Shown piece by piece: positions 38,073 to 48,588 of a stretch of 64,000 bases of DNA. Under the pieces are notes generated by a model. The model saw only the letters and a program-made list of their open reading frames with translations, had not been told where the DNA came from and made no database searches. Origin of the DNA: Hyphomicrobiales bacterium (GTDB lineage Bacteria > Pseudomonadota > Alphaproteobacteria > Rhizobiales > Rhizobiaceae); NCBI GenBank assembly GCA_900489925.1, contig UEHQ01000009.1, positions 312,598 to 376,597 of the forward strand, in the 5' to 3' direction. A program made the position numbers and the translations under genes. The stretch's first letter is position 1. The number at the start of each line of letters is the position of its first letter.

Positions 38073-38770
38073 TCCGGATCGATCCTCCGTCCGACGACAT
38101 GGGATAGAAACTCCGACGCCAGCAGCGCAGCCATGGAGATAGCAATGGCCACAAGCGTCAATCGGAACGCACCCGCGTCACCGCCCGGCACCTGCGTAAA
38201 CGAATAGATCGCAGCAGAGAGCGTCTGCGTTTCTCCCGGAATATTGGAGACAAACGTGATCGTTGCGCCGAATTCCCCCATGGCTTTGGCAAACGCCAGG
38301 ATCATGCCAGCGATAATTCCGGGAAGGATAAGGGGCAGGGTGACCGTGAGAAACACCCAGAGCGGGCTGGCGCCGAGCGTTCCGGCCGCCTCCTCCAGCT
38401 TCCGGTCGATCGACTCGATGGAGAGCCTGATGCTGCGGACCATCAGCGGAAAAGCCATGACGGCGCATGCGAGTGCCGCACCGGTCCAGCGAAACGAGAA
38501 AACGATGCCGAAATATTGGTCGAGAAAGCTTCCGATCGGACCGCGACGCCCGAAGAGAACGAGCAGGATGAAGCCGGTGACCACCGGCGGCAGGATTAGC
38601 GGCAGGTGGATGATTCCATTGAGGATCGACTTCCCCCAGAAGCGACCGCGCGCGAGCAACAGCGCAGCGATGATACCGAATGGAAGGCTCGCCAGCATGG
38701 CGACGATCGACACACGCAGGCTAAGCAGGATTGCAGTCCATTCGTCACTGCTTAGGCCCAGCGATTCCAA
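38069..38770 (-). CDS. modB: Molybdate ABC transporter permease
   Basis: A 233-residue inner-membrane permease with five or six helices. The EAA-loop is [22 protein letters not shown], shortened here to its core [11 protein letters not shown] near residue 145, and [20 protein letters not shown] is typical of ModB. The start is a TTG at 38770 preceded by AAGGACGAG. It is part of modA-modB-modC with 76 bases to modA. Confidence 0.94.
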   Translation of the reverse strand: MESLGLSSDEWTAILLSLRVSIVAMLASLPFGIIAALLLARGRFWGKSILNGIIHLPLILPPVVTGFILLVLFGRRGPIGSFLDQYFGIVFSFRWTGAALACAVMAFPLMVRSIRLSIESIDRKLEEAAGTLGASPLWVFLTVTLPLILPGIIAGMILAFAKAMGEFGATITFVSNIPGETQTLSAAIYSFTQVPGGDAGAFRLTLVAIAISMAALLASEFLSHVVGRRIDPE

Positions 38771-38846
38771 ATATTCTCGTCCTTAAAAACACAGAAGGCC
38801 CACCGGAGCGGGCCTCCACGCTATGCTGCTGAACGGAAATCCGCAA

Positions 38847-39632
38847 TTATTTCAGAATGGTGAAACCCTGATCCGCGAAGAAATGTGCCGCCTTCTCCGA
38901 CTTCAGGAACTCCAGGTACGCTGAAGCAGCCGGATTCTTGCTCTCCGCAAGAATGGCAACGGGATAAATGATCGGCGGATGGGAGTCCGCGGGGAACGTG
39001 CCGGCAATGGCCACGCCAGGATCAGCCGTCACATCGGTCTGATAGACGATGCCATAAGGCGCTTCGCCGCGCGAAACCAGCGCAAGCGCAGCGCGCACGC
39101 TTTCCGCACCGGCAACCTTGTTCTCGACCGAAGGCCAGATGCCGAGCTTTTCAAGCGCAGCCTTGCCATATTTGCCAGCGGGAACCGACTTGACTTCACC
39201 CATGGCAAGCTTGCCGTCGCCGAGCAAGGCCGCGAGATCGAGGCCCTGCTTGATATCGACCGGCTTCACCTTGTCCTTTGCCTCGACAAGCACGATCCGG
39301 TTGCCGAGCAGATTGGACCGCGTGTCGGCCTTGATCAGGTTCTTCTTGGCGACGTAATCCATCCAATCGAGGTCGGCGGAGATGAAAACGTCGGCGGGTG
39401 CGCCGCCTTCGATCTGTTTCGCCAGCGCCGAGCTGGCCGCATAGGACGAAACAGCCTCATTTCCGCTCTCCTTTGCCCATGCGGCATTTGCCGCGTCGAG
39501 CGCGTTCTTCAGGCTCGCGGCCGCGAAGACCGTTACCTTTTCAGCGGCGAAGACGGGTGTTGCCACCGCTCCAAACCAGAGCGCGGACACCGCGACAATT
39601 GCAGTTTTCATCCAATGACGGCGGCTGTGCAT
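38847..39632 (-). CDS. modA: Molybdate-binding periplasmic protein
   Basis: A 261-residue binding protein. The signal peptide ends in PVFAAEK around residue 31, and the mature protein begins VTVFAAASLKNALDAAN, as in ModA. The oxyanion-binding region includes YAASSALAKQIEGGAPADVF and the C-terminal lobe AGAESVRAALALVSRGEAPYG. It delivers molybdate or tungstate to ModBC. A Mo-box lies 62 bases before the start, so repression by molybdenum-bound ModE type protein is expected. Confidence 0.96.
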   Translation of the reverse strand: MHSRRHWMKTAIVAVSALWFGAVATPVFAAEKVTVFAAASLKNALDAANAAWAKESGNEAVSSYAASSALAKQIEGGAPADVFISADLDWMDYVAKKNLIKADTRSNLLGNRIVLVEAKDKVKPVDIKQGLDLAALLGDGKLAMGEVKSVPAGKYGKAALEKLGIWPSVENKVAGAESVRAALALVSRGEAPYGIVYQTDVTADPGVAIAGTFPADSHPPIIYPVAILAESKNPAASAYLEFLKSEKAAHFFADQGFTILK

Positions 39633-39693
39633 GAATTGGCTCCCCAGATTCGAAATATCCGTAGGAATATAGCGAGGCCGACGGCTTGGCCAG

Positions 39694-39717
39694 CGTTATA
39701 TTTCAAGAAATACAACC
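39694..39717. promoter_or_regulatory. Mo-box (ModE operator) upstream of modA
   Basis: CGTTATATT (39694-39702), six bases, AATACAACC (39709-39717). Compared with the ModE consensus CGTTATATA-N6-TATATAACG the halves match at 8 of 9 and 6 of 9 positions with the correct spacer. It is 62 bases from the modA start. Confidence 0.65.
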
Positions 39718-39872
39718 ACTCGACCAGCACGACTGAACGCCGTGTCGTCCTCACCCGCCGGAGATCATGTCAGAACATTAAGCAGCCACTACTGCCAAAT
39801 AAATCAGCAACAAGTGAACTCTGGCCCGCCAACGCATGCGCAATGCGCAATGCTGCGATGCAATAAAGCCCG

Positions 39873-39901
39873 CTTCCAGATTTCGGGGATTCTGGTACAA
39901 C
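39873..39901 (+). promoter_or_regulatory. Promoter of the small RNA
   Basis: CTTCCA (39873-39878), 17 bases, TACAAC (39896-39901). The hexamers are a fair match to rhizobial sigma-70 (CTTGAC-N17-CTATAT) and predict a start near 39907, at the base of the first hairpin of the RNA. Confidence 0.5.
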
Positions 39902-39904
39902 TGA

Positions 39905-40020
39905 CTCATCGAACGGCATCTCCTCCTCCCAAAGCTGTTCGATACGGATCGACGACACTCCTCCTCCCAGTTGTCGATCAAGTTTATAAAGCCCGACGGA
40001 TCCTCCCCCGTCGGGCTTTT
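39905..40020 (+). ncRNA. Trans-acting sRNA with three CCUCC loops, alpha-r14 type
   Basis: About 115 nucleotides made of three hairpins, each showing an anti-Shine-Dalgarno loop. Hairpin 1: ATCGAAC (39908-39914) with GTTCGAT (39937-39943), loop holding CCTCCTCCC (39922-39930). Hairpin 2: GATCGACGAC (39947-39956) with GTTGTCGATC (39970-39979), loop CCTCCTCCC (39960-39968). Hairpin 3 is the terminator, AAGCCCGACGG (39989-39999) with CCGTCGGGCTT (40008-40018), loop ATCCTCCC, then a T-run. This architecture is that of the alpha-r14 (NfeR1-like) sRNAs of rhizobia, which bind ribosome-binding sites of mRNAs. The exact 5' end is inferred. Confidence 0.85.
39989..40020 (+). terminator. Intrinsic terminator of the sRNA
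   Basis: An 11-pair stem with loop ATCCTCCC and TTTT; it is also the third hairpin of the small RNA. It ends 27 bases before the convergent nadD stop. Confidence 0.9.
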
Positions 40021-40046
40021 ACTTTTTGGGCCGATGACGAGATGTA

Positions 40047-40703
40047 TTACTTGGTTGCTCCGCGCTCTGCGCGGATTGCCGTCGAGCTCAGGCGGGATCG
40101 CGGCCCATGAATAAAGGTCCAGGCAGGTGCCGGCTTTCGCCAAAGGGCGCGTGAATCATCCTCATCGATCCGTGCAAAGCCAAACGTCTTCGTCATTTTC
40201 GACGACAGGAACGAAAGCGTCGAACCGGGACGATCGACCACCGCAATCGGAAACGTGCGGGCAATATCCTGCCATCTCTGCCAGTGATGAAACGTCTTGA
40301 GACTGTCCGCGCCCATGATCCAGATGAAGTGCACATGAGGATTGCTGGCCTTGACGCGCGCCAGCGTGTTCGCGGTGAAGCTGGTTCCGAAATTGCGCTC
40401 GAACGCAGTTACCTTGATCGCAGGATGCCTGGCAAGGCGCTCGCTGAGCGCGATCCGCTCGGCGAGCGGCAGAAGTTCCCTGCGGCTCTTGAGCGGATTT
40501 CCAGGAGTTACCATCCACCAGAGCTGATCAAGCGCCAGCCGCTTGATGGCGATCTCGGCAACAAGCGCATGCCCCTGATGCGGCGGATTGAAAGAGCCGC
40601 CAAACAGACCGACGATCATGCCGCGCTCAGCGTGCGGCATGCGGAGATAGCGCCGGTCTATTTCCTCTTCGTTCACGTCAGGGCCGGGTCTGTCCGGTGC
40701 CAT
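40047..40703 (-). CDS. nadD: Nicotinate-nucleotide adenylyltransferase
   Basis: A nucleotidyltransferase making deamido-NAD from nicotinate mononucleotide and [22 protein letters not shown] holds the HxGH motif, [12 protein letters not shown] follows, and [12 protein letters not shown] is the C-terminal ISSTxIR-like motif. Two starts are possible: 40703 (218 residues, overlapping the proA end) and 40640 (197 residues, beginning MPHAERG close to the conserved part). It is downstream of proA and proB on the same strand. In many genomes rsfS follows directly; here 3.6 kb of other genes intervene. Confidence 0.95.
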   Translation of the reverse strand: MAPDRPGPDVNEEEIDRRYLRMPHAERGMIVGLFGGSFNPPHQGHALVAEIAIKRLALDQLWWMVTPGNPLKSRRELLPLAERIALSERLARHPAIKVTAFERNFGTSFTANTLARVKASNPHVHFIWIMGADSLKTFHHWQRWQDIARTFPIAVVDRPGSTLSFLSSKMTKTFGFARIDEDDSRALWRKPAPAWTFIHGPRSRLSSTAIRAERGATK

Positions 40704-41953
40704 GCACGCGGTATTTGAAGGAGGTCAGCTGCTCGACACCCACCGGGCCGCGCGCATGCATCTTGCCGGTAGCGATGCCGATCTCCGCTCCCATGCCGAA
40801 CTCACCGCCATCGGCAAACTGTGTCGACGCATTGTGCAGCAGGATGGCGGAATCGACCTCGGTGAAGAAGCGCTCCACGACCTGAGGATCTTCAGCGAGA
40901 ACTGCTTCAGTGTGGTTCGACGAATATTTCTGGATGTGCGCAATCGCGCCGGAAATGCCGTCGACAAGCGCCACCGATACGATCGCATCCAGATATTCCG
41001 TCGACCAGTCTTCCTCGGTCGCTGGCGTGATGCCGGCAGCAGCCGCCACAACGGCGGACGATCCCCGGATCTCGCAGCCGGCCGCAGAAAGCGCCTCCAG
41101 AATTGGTTGGAGATGACTGCCGGCAACGGCGCTGTCGACCAGGATAGTTTCTACAGCGCCGCAGATGCCCGTGCGGCGCATCTTGGCATTGACGACAATC
41201 TCCTTCGCCATCGCCAGATCCGCAGACGCATCGACGTAGATATGGCAAAGCCCTTCGAGATGGGCGAAAACCGGCACTCTCGCTTCGCTCTGGACCCGCG
41301 CAACAAGGCTCTTGCCGCCACGTGGGACGATCACGTCGATCGCGCCGTCGAGCCCGCGCAGCATTGCACCAACGGCCTGGCGGTCCGTCACCGGCACCAG
41401 CTGGATGGCATGCTCTGGCAGCCCGGCCGCCTTCAAGCCCTGGACCAGGCATTCATGAATAGCCTGCGATGAACGACGCGAATCCGAGCCGCAACGCAAG
41501 ATCACGGCATTGCCTGCCTTGAGGCAGAGCGCACCGGCATCCGCCGTGACATTCGGCCGGCTCTCGAAAATGACACCGATCACGCCAAGGGGCGTCCGTA
41601 CGCGCTCGATCTTGAGGCCGTTCGGCCGGTCCCACGCGGCGATCACCTCGCCAACCGGATCCTTCAGCGCAGCGATGGCCCGAATTCCTTCGGCCATCTC
41701 CGCCACACGCTTGTCGTTCAGCGTCAGTCGATCGACGAAGGACGCGAGCATCTCTGTGCCGGCAACGTCCCGCAGATCCTTGGCGTTTTCAGCAAGAATG
41801 TGGTCCTTGCCGGCAAGGATCGCATCCGCCATCGCGTTCAGCGCGCGGTTCTTCGTCTCGGAAGAGGCAAACCCCAACGGTCGCGCAGCAGCCTTGGCTT
41901 TGCGGCCGATGTCATTCATCAGCACGTCAATATCCGGGCTCTGCACAACTGTA

Positions 41954-41961
<8 letters not shown>
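40678..41961 (-). CDS. proA: Gamma-glutamyl phosphate reductase
   Basis: A 427-residue NADPH enzyme for the second step of proline synthesis. [20 protein letters not shown] and [16 protein letters not shown] carry the active-site cysteine, with [20 protein letters not shown] and [16 protein letters not shown] at the end. The length is standard. The start overlaps the proB stop by eight bases, so the proline genes are coupled. Confidence 0.97.
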
Positions 41962-44252
<2,291 letters not shown>

Positions 44253-44257
44253 TCAGC

Positions 44258-44263
44258 CGGAGG
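44258..44263 (+). promoter_or_regulatory. Ribosome-binding site of the EEP hydrolase gene
   Basis: CGGAGG at 44258-44263 is the only strong site in the region. It is six bases before an ATT codon (44270) and 12 before GTT (44276), where the conserved protein sequence begins; no ATG, GTG or TTG is in frame between it and that point. Confidence 0.5.
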
Positions 44264-44269
44264 TCAAAG

Positions 44270-45139
44270 ATTATCGTTAGGTTTGCGAGCTATAACATAC
44301 AGTACGGCTTCGGTCTCGACGGGCGCTACGATCTCGAACGAATCGCCGACAGTCTCAAAGGCGCCGACGTGATCGCGCTCCAGGAGGTCACTCGAGGCTT
44401 CTCGAGGAACGACTATGCGGACATGGAGGCCGATCTCGCCGCGCTGTTCCCCGACTATTTCTGGGTGTATGGCCCCGCGTGCGACCTGCACGTGGAGCGG
44501 ATCAATGACAGGCCCGCCCCCCGCAATACGCGCCTGCAGTTCGGCAACATGATCCTGTCGCGCTGCCCTATTCTTTCCAACCGGATGCTGCTTTTGCCGC
44601 GCAGCCGGACCCTCTCCAAGCTCAACCTGCAACGCAGTGCAACCGAAGCAGTCATCGCTGTTCCAGGCGGCGCTCTTCGCGTCTATTCGGTCCACCTCGA
44701 CCACGTCTCCAACGACGAGCGCATCCGCCAGCTCGCCTATCTCAACGAACGCATCAATGCTTTTACCCGCGAAGGCGGATCGGTGACCGGCTCGCGGGAG
44801 TTCGATATCGACGAACTGCCGCTGCCCGAGGACTATATCGTCATGGGTGACTTCAACATGGTGCCGGAATCGCCGGAGTACTGCAGCTTCGCCGGCGCCA
44901 GCGACGGATATTACGGCCGCACGGCCCGTATCGGCACGCCGATCGACGCGCTTGCCGCGCTGAACGCCTACGCGCCCGAAAGCTATAGCTGGATGGATCC
45001 TGCGGATCACGGCAAACGCATGCATCTCGACTACGTCTTCGTCAGTTGCGGCCTTGAAAGCCAGCTAAGATCCGCAAGCGTCGACACGACTGCTGCGGGG
45101 TCCGACCACTTCCCCGTCTGGGTAGAGATCGACATCTGA
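44270..45139 (+). CDS. Endonuclease/exonuclease/phosphatase (EEP) family protein
   Basis: About 289 residues of an EEP-fold hydrolase: VRFASYNIQYGFGLDGRYD at the start, IALQEVTRG with the metal-binding glutamate, VHLDHVSNDERIRQL, VMGDFNMVPESPEY with the catalytic DxN, and AGSDHFPVWVEIDI with the final SDH motif. All catalytic residues are present. Family members hydrolyse DNA, phosphoinositides or other phosphodiesters; the substrate is unknown. The start is a problem: only ATT, ATC and GTT occur after the ribosome-binding site, while a GTG at 44210 or TTG at 44171 would add translated intergenic sequence. Confidence 0.87.
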   Translation: MIVRFASYNIQYGFGLDGRYDLERIADSLKGADVIALQEVTRGFSRNDYADMEADLAALFPDYFWVYGPACDLHVERINDRPAPRNTRLQFGNMILSRCPILSNRMLLLPRSRTLSKLNLQRSATEAVIAVPGGALRVYSVHLDHVSNDERIRQLAYLNERINAFTREGGSVTGSREFDIDELPLPEDYIVMGDFNMVPESPEYCSFAGASDGYYGRTARIGTPIDALAALNAYAPESYSWMDPADHGKRMHLDYVFVSCGLESQLRSASVDTTAAGSDHFPVWVEIDI

Positions 45140-45141
45140 AC

Positions 45142-45172
45142 GAAGCGCCCCGACCATATGGCGGGGCGCTTC
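45142..45172. terminator. Terminator-like hairpin between EEP and GNAT genes
   Basis: GAAGCGCCCCG (45142-45152) and CGGGGCGCTTC (45162-45172), a perfect 11-pair stem between convergent stops, followed by CTGTTT on the plus strand. It may serve both genes. Confidence 0.65.
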
Positions 45173-45180
45173 CTGTTTCG

Positions 45181-45765
45181 TCAGGTGCTTTGGCTTTGCA
45201 GCGCGCCAGGCTTCAGCGCAGTCTCGACATGCGTGACCATGGTGTTGCGCGCGAAACTGAAGATCTCGCTGCAGCCCGTCATGCGGAAACCAAGCTTCTC
45301 CTGAAGCCGGAGCGATACCGGGTTGTCGGCAAACACGCCGGAATGCACCATCGTCTCGGGCATTCGGCGCGAGAACCGCTCGAGCGTCGCGGCAACCGCC
45401 TCCGTCATATAACCGCGCCGCCAGTAGTAGCGGTTCAACCAGTAACCAAGATGCCAGCGGCCATGGCGCAACTCGAGCGACACCACGCCGATATGTGCGT
45501 CGTCACCGTTGGTGATTGCCATCTGCCAGTCGGGTAGGCGTCCCGCTGTGACCGGCACCAGCCAGTCCAGCGCGTCCTGCCGATCATAAGGTGCGGGAAC
45601 CCGGGCCAGCATGCGTGTCACTGCGAAATCGGACAGCGATTCCGCAATCGCGTCCGCATCGCTCAGCCGGTGCGCACGCAGCGTCAGACGCTGCGTGGCA
45701 ATGATCGGCTGCGATCCGGCGGTTGCGACCGTGGGCTTGGGCCGTTCGAGGCTGATCGCGTTCAT
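45181..45765 (-). CDS. GNAT-family N-acetyltransferase (second of a pair)
   Basis: A 194-residue acetyltransferase of the RimJ/RimL-like group: TQRLTLRAHRLSDADAIAES, then GYWLNRYYWRRGYMTEAVAA with the acetyl-CoA loop, and NPVSLRLQEKLGFRMTGCSE. The ATG at 45765 overlaps the stop of the preceding GNAT gene by four bases. A longer in-frame reading (to 46137) is a shadow of that gene. The acceptor substrate is unknown; ribosomal protein or small-molecule amines are possible. Confidence 0.87.
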   Translation of the reverse strand: MNAISLERPKPTVATAGSQPIIATQRLTLRAHRLSDADAIAESLSDFAVTRMLARVPAPYDRQDALDWLVPVTAGRLPDWQMAITNGDDAHIGVVSLELRHGRWHLGYWLNRYYWRRGYMTEAVAATLERFSRRMPETMVHSGVFADNPVSLRLQEKLGFRMTGCSEIFSFARNTMVTHVETALKPGALQSQST

Positions 45766-46415
45766 AGGACGCTCCCCCAGCTTCTCAGCGACATCCAGGT
45801 CTTGCGATCGAGCCTGTACCATTCGACCGGCACATTGCTGCCGAGTGCCAGCGAGGCAGCAAGCCCCGAACCCTGGAACTGGAAGCCGCACTTCTGGATC
45901 ACCCGCCTGGAGGCGACGTTCATCACCCGGCAACGGGCGTCGATCTGGTCGACATCCTGCCGCGTGCGAAACACCATGTCGACGAGCGCATGGCACGCCT
46001 CCGTGGTAAAGCCTTGATTCCAGTACGGTTCTCCGAGCCAGTAGCCGATCTCGACGGTCCGACCGTCCAGATGCGGCTCGACTCCGCAGCAACCGATAAA
46101 GGCACCGTTTTCGGCTTTCGTAATCGCATAGACGCACTTGCCAATCTCGCCATTTTTCGTGCGTCGCACGAAGTCGGCGGCATCATTGGCCGTATACGGG
46201 TGCGGCATGCGCGACACCATTGTGGCGACTTTGGCGTTGTTGGCGAGATGGGCAAGGGCGTCGATGTCTTCTTCGTGCGGCGCGCGCATGACGAGCCGTT
46301 CCGACAGTAAGACGGGGCAATCGGTCCTTAACCGCTCCGGCCTCAGCCGCTCCAAGGAAGACCGCTGGTCTTCCCGGGGAGACCTTTGGTCTCTCCGTAA
46401 CAATTCGCCTTGCAT
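45762..46415 (-). CDS. GNAT-family N-acetyltransferase (first of a pair)
   Basis: A 217-residue acetyltransferase. After an unusual arginine-rich N-terminus with repeats (DQRSP, DQRSS), the core begins LLSERLVMRAPHEEDIDAL, with GYWLGEPYWNQGFTTEACHA as the acetyl-CoA loop and SRRVIQKCGFQFQGSGLA. AAGGAGG lies before the ATG. It is paralogous to the next GNAT and coupled to it. The pair sits between rpmA and obgE, so acetylation of a ribosomal protein is a reasonable guess only. Confidence 0.87.
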   Translation of the reverse strand: MQGELLRRDQRSPREDQRSSLERLRPERLRTDCPVLLSERLVMRAPHEEDIDALAHLANNAKVATMVSRMPHPYTANDAADFVRRTKNGEIGKCVYAITKAENGAFIGCCGVEPHLDGRTVEIGYWLGEPYWNQGFTTEACHALVDMVFRTRQDVDQIDARCRVMNVASRRVIQKCGFQFQGSGLAASLALGSNVPVEWYRLDRKTWMSLRSWGSVL

Positions 46416-46441
46416 GGTTCAGTCCTCCTTGAGGGTAAAGA

Positions 46442-46477
46442 AAAAGGGGAGATGGCTGGTGCCCCATCTCCCCTTTT
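46442..46477 (-). terminator. Intrinsic terminator of rplU-rpmA
   Basis: AAAAGGGGAGATGG (46442-46455) and CCATCTCCCCTTTT (46464-46477), a perfect 14-pair stem. On the minus strand it is followed by a T-rich tract. It separates rpmA from the GNAT pair. Confidence 0.88.
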
Positions 46478-46544
46478 GTCTTGACTGAACCTTGTACGCT
46501 CAGCCGGGTCGATGAGACACCGGCTGCTATAAAGCGCTACCGGC

Positions 46545-46814
46545 TTATTCCGCTGCTTCCGCTTTCGGCATTACAGACACGTATACGCGACCGTTGGCCT
46601 TCGTTCGGTAGTTCACATTGCCGGCGGTAAGAGCAAAGATCGTGTGATCCTTGCCGAGGCCGACGTTGGAACCCGGGTGCCACTGCGTACCGCGCTGACG
46701 CACGATGATGTTGCCTGCGATGACGGTTTCGCCGCCGAACTTCTTCACGCCAAGGCGCTTGGATTCGGAATCACGACCGTTGCGCGATGAACCGCCAGCT
46801 TTTTTGTGTGCCAT
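46545..46814 (-). CDS. rpmA: 50S ribosomal protein L27
   Basis: An 89-residue L27: [20 protein letters not shown] at the N-terminus, which reaches the peptidyl-transferase centre, then [20 protein letters not shown] and [23 protein letters not shown] precedes the ATG. No N-terminal cleavage extension is present. It follows rplU by 34 bases. Confidence 0.98.
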   Translation of the reverse strand: MAHKKAGGSSRNGRDSESKRLGVKKFGGETVIAGNIIVRQRGTQWHPGSNVGLGKDHTIFALTAGNVNYRTKANGRVYVSVMPKAEAAE

Positions 46815-46848
46815 TGGAGTTCTCCTTTAAACCTTAAGTCCCGTGATC

Positions 46849-47166
46849 TTACTTGGCAGCCACGATGTCCGTGATACGGACAACAGTGTGATGCTGACGA
46901 TGGCCGCGCGTACGCTTCGAGTTCTGACGACGGCGCTTCTTGAAGGCGATGACCTTCTTGCCGCGGTTGTGCTCGACCACTTCGGCCTTGACGGAAGCGC
47001 CCTTGACGAAGGGAGCACCGATCGCAGCGTCGGCGCCTTCGCCGATGACCAGGACTTCGGTGAATTCGATTGCTTCGCCAGCGGTTGCTTCAAGCTTCTC
47101 GATGGTCAGCACGTCGTTTGCTGCCACACGGTACTGCTTACCGCCGGTCTTGATGACTGCGAACAT
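46849..47166 (-). CDS. rplU: 50S ribosomal protein L21
   Basis: A 105-residue L21: [20 protein letters not shown] at the start and [20 protein letters not shown] near the end, the rRNA-binding signature. AAGGA precedes the ATG. It is first gene of the rplU-rpmA operon, read leftward. Confidence 0.98.
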   Translation of the reverse strand: MFAVIKTGGKQYRVAANDVLTIEKLEATAGEAIEFTEVLVIGEGADAAIGAPFVKGASVKAEVVEHNRGKKVIAFKKRRRQNSKRTRGHRQHHTVVRITDIVAAK

Positions 47167-47405
47167 TTTTTATCCTTTCATGTTCGTTCCGGCTCAACCC
47201 GCGTCAAAACAGGTGGCCGTCTTTTTATCAGTCGATGTTAAGCAGGGATTTCAGGGGCTTTCGCCCAGGAATTCTGTCTGCCGATGATGCCTTGCGCGGG
47301 CGCAAGACGGGCAAGGCGCGGACTTATCCACCCCTATTGGCTTGGGCAGATACGCGAGCCCCAAAAAACTGTCAAGGCAAAAGGATGAAAAGCTTTGAAT
47401 TTCGT
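47167..47405. other. Intergenic region upstream of rplU
   Basis: These bases hold the leftward rplU promoter, which I cannot pin down, and no supported gene. A few short open frames overlapping the tRNA-Ser gene are spurious. Confidence 0.4.
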
Positions 47406-47434
47406 CTTGCCAGCCGGATATTTCATCGCTATGA
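47406..47434 (+). promoter_or_regulatory. Promoter of tRNA-Ser
   Basis: CTTGCC (47406-47411), 17 bases, CTATGA (47429-47434): 10 of 12 positions agree with the rhizobial consensus CTTGAC-N17-CTATAT. Transcription would begin near 47441, 30 bases before the tRNA. Confidence 0.6.
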
Positions 47435-47470
47435 GACAGCCCGCGCCGAACAAGCGCCGACCAGCGAAGC

Positions 47471-47560
47471 GGAGAGGTGGCTGAGTGGTCGAAAGCACCG
47501 CACTCGAAATGCGGCATACGGGCAACCGTATCGTGGGTTCGAATCCCACCCTCTCCGCCA
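47471..47560 (+). tRNA. tRNA-Ser (anticodon CGA)
   Basis: A 90-base tRNA with encoded CCA. The acceptor stem GGAGAGG pairs with CCTCTCC, the anticodon loop is CTCGAAA (anticodon CGA, codon UCG), a long variable arm (about 47511-47530) marks a class II serine tRNA, and the T loop is GTTCGAATCC. Read alone on the plus strand. Confidence 0.98.
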
Positions 47561-47781
47561 TAATCTCATTCTACGTCATGCCTCAATATCAGTTGCGCCG
47601 CTGAACGTACGCGATCTTGCCAACATTGACGATCGAGACTGCAGCGGTGTCACAAACATAGCCAACCGCCTTTTCCTGGGTAGAGGCCGATGTTAACTTG
47701 CGCCTCCGTAGGGCGCGCAGTGTGATAATCCTGCTTTAGTGGCTTTCTCTTCTCGGCTCGCTTTTTTCGCTGACGGGATCC

Positions 47782-48486
47782 ATGGACATGAGCCTACGCG
47801 AGTTCTTGATGGTCGCGATCGCCCTCTCCGTTGCCTTTGGGGCGAAAGCCGATCAGTCGGTTGCGTTCACGGCAAGTATAGAGGCCCTCACGGATGCGCA
47901 GAAGGCGAAGATGAACGGTCTTTCCTGGCACGAGGGTTGCCCCGTTCCGCTGGATGACCTCGTATCCATTCATCTCAAGCACTTCGGCTATGACGGGGCT
48001 ATTCACGACGGAATGCTTGTCGTGCATCGCGGGGTAGCCAAGGAAATCGCCGAGGCATTCAAAGACATGTTTGCAGCGCGTTTCCCGATAGAGAGGATAC
48101 GGCCCTACGAGGATTTCGCGGTCGGCGAATATGCTGCAAACAATGATACCGTCGGCTTTTATTGTCGTCCGGCACAAGACAATCCGAATCAATTCAGTTG
48201 GCATGCTTACGGATTGGCCGTCGATATCAATCCGATGACGAACCCATACCACGATCCGAAAGGGTGGTGGCCGCCAGGTTCGGATGGCGACCGCGATCGG
48301 GCCACGCTAGGCCTCCTCACGGCGGATTCAAAAGCCCTGAGGATATTCATGGAGTACGGATGGGAATGGGGTGGCTGGGAGAACCCGCCGGATTACATGC
48401 ATTTTAGAAAAGTCACGGTCGGCGAAGACGATAACCCTCTCAAGCGTCCTGTCTGGGCATCCCGATTGCAGTTCGCGCCAAACTAG
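47782..48486 (+). CDS. M15-family peptidase (VanY / L-alanyl-D-glutamate endopeptidase type)
   Basis: A 234-residue exported protein with a signal peptide (about residues 1-24). The zinc site is visible in FSWHAYGLAVDINPMTNPYH (histidine and aspartate) and in PPDYMHFRK, as in M15 D,D-carboxypeptidases and CwlK-like endopeptidases that trim peptidoglycan peptides. FYCRPAQDNPNQ and GWEWGGWENPP are also typical. The gene lies 221 bases after tRNA-Ser. No phage genes accompany it, so a housekeeping or defensive wall role is more likely than an endolysin, though both are possible. Confidence 0.85.
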   Translation: MDMSLREFLMVAIALSVAFGAKADQSVAFTASIEALTDAQKAKMNGLSWHEGCPVPLDDLVSIHLKHFGYDGAIHDGMLVVHRGVAKEIAEAFKDMFAARFPIERIRPYEDFAVGEYAANNDTVGFYCRPAQDNPNQFSWHAYGLAVDINPMTNPYHDPKGWWPPGSDGDRDRATLGLLTADSKALRIFMEYGWEWGGWENPPDYMHFRKVTVGEDDNPLKRPVWASRLQFAPN

Positions 48487-48588
48487 CCGCCGACATGCGG
48501 AGCCGGAATTGCCTTTCGATCCGTCGTTACAGCGCCGAATGGCGCTATCACCGTGCAATCCCGCCTGAACTGCCGAGCAGGCGATCCG

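Noticed and set aside
39742..40110. Open frames across the modA-nadD gap (39742-40110 and others)
   Set aside because: They cross the three sRNA hairpins and a terminator, lack ribosome-binding sites and resemble no protein.
45766..46137. N-terminal extension of the second GNAT to 318 residues
   Set aside because: The extra 124 residues are the other frame of the upstream GNAT gene; the ATG at 45765 gives the normal family length and a four-base overlap.
47471..47781. tRNA-Ser as an integration site for a genomic island
   Set aside because: No integrase, no repeat of the tRNA 3' end and only ordinary genes follow; the M15 peptidase has normal codon use as far as I can judge by eye.
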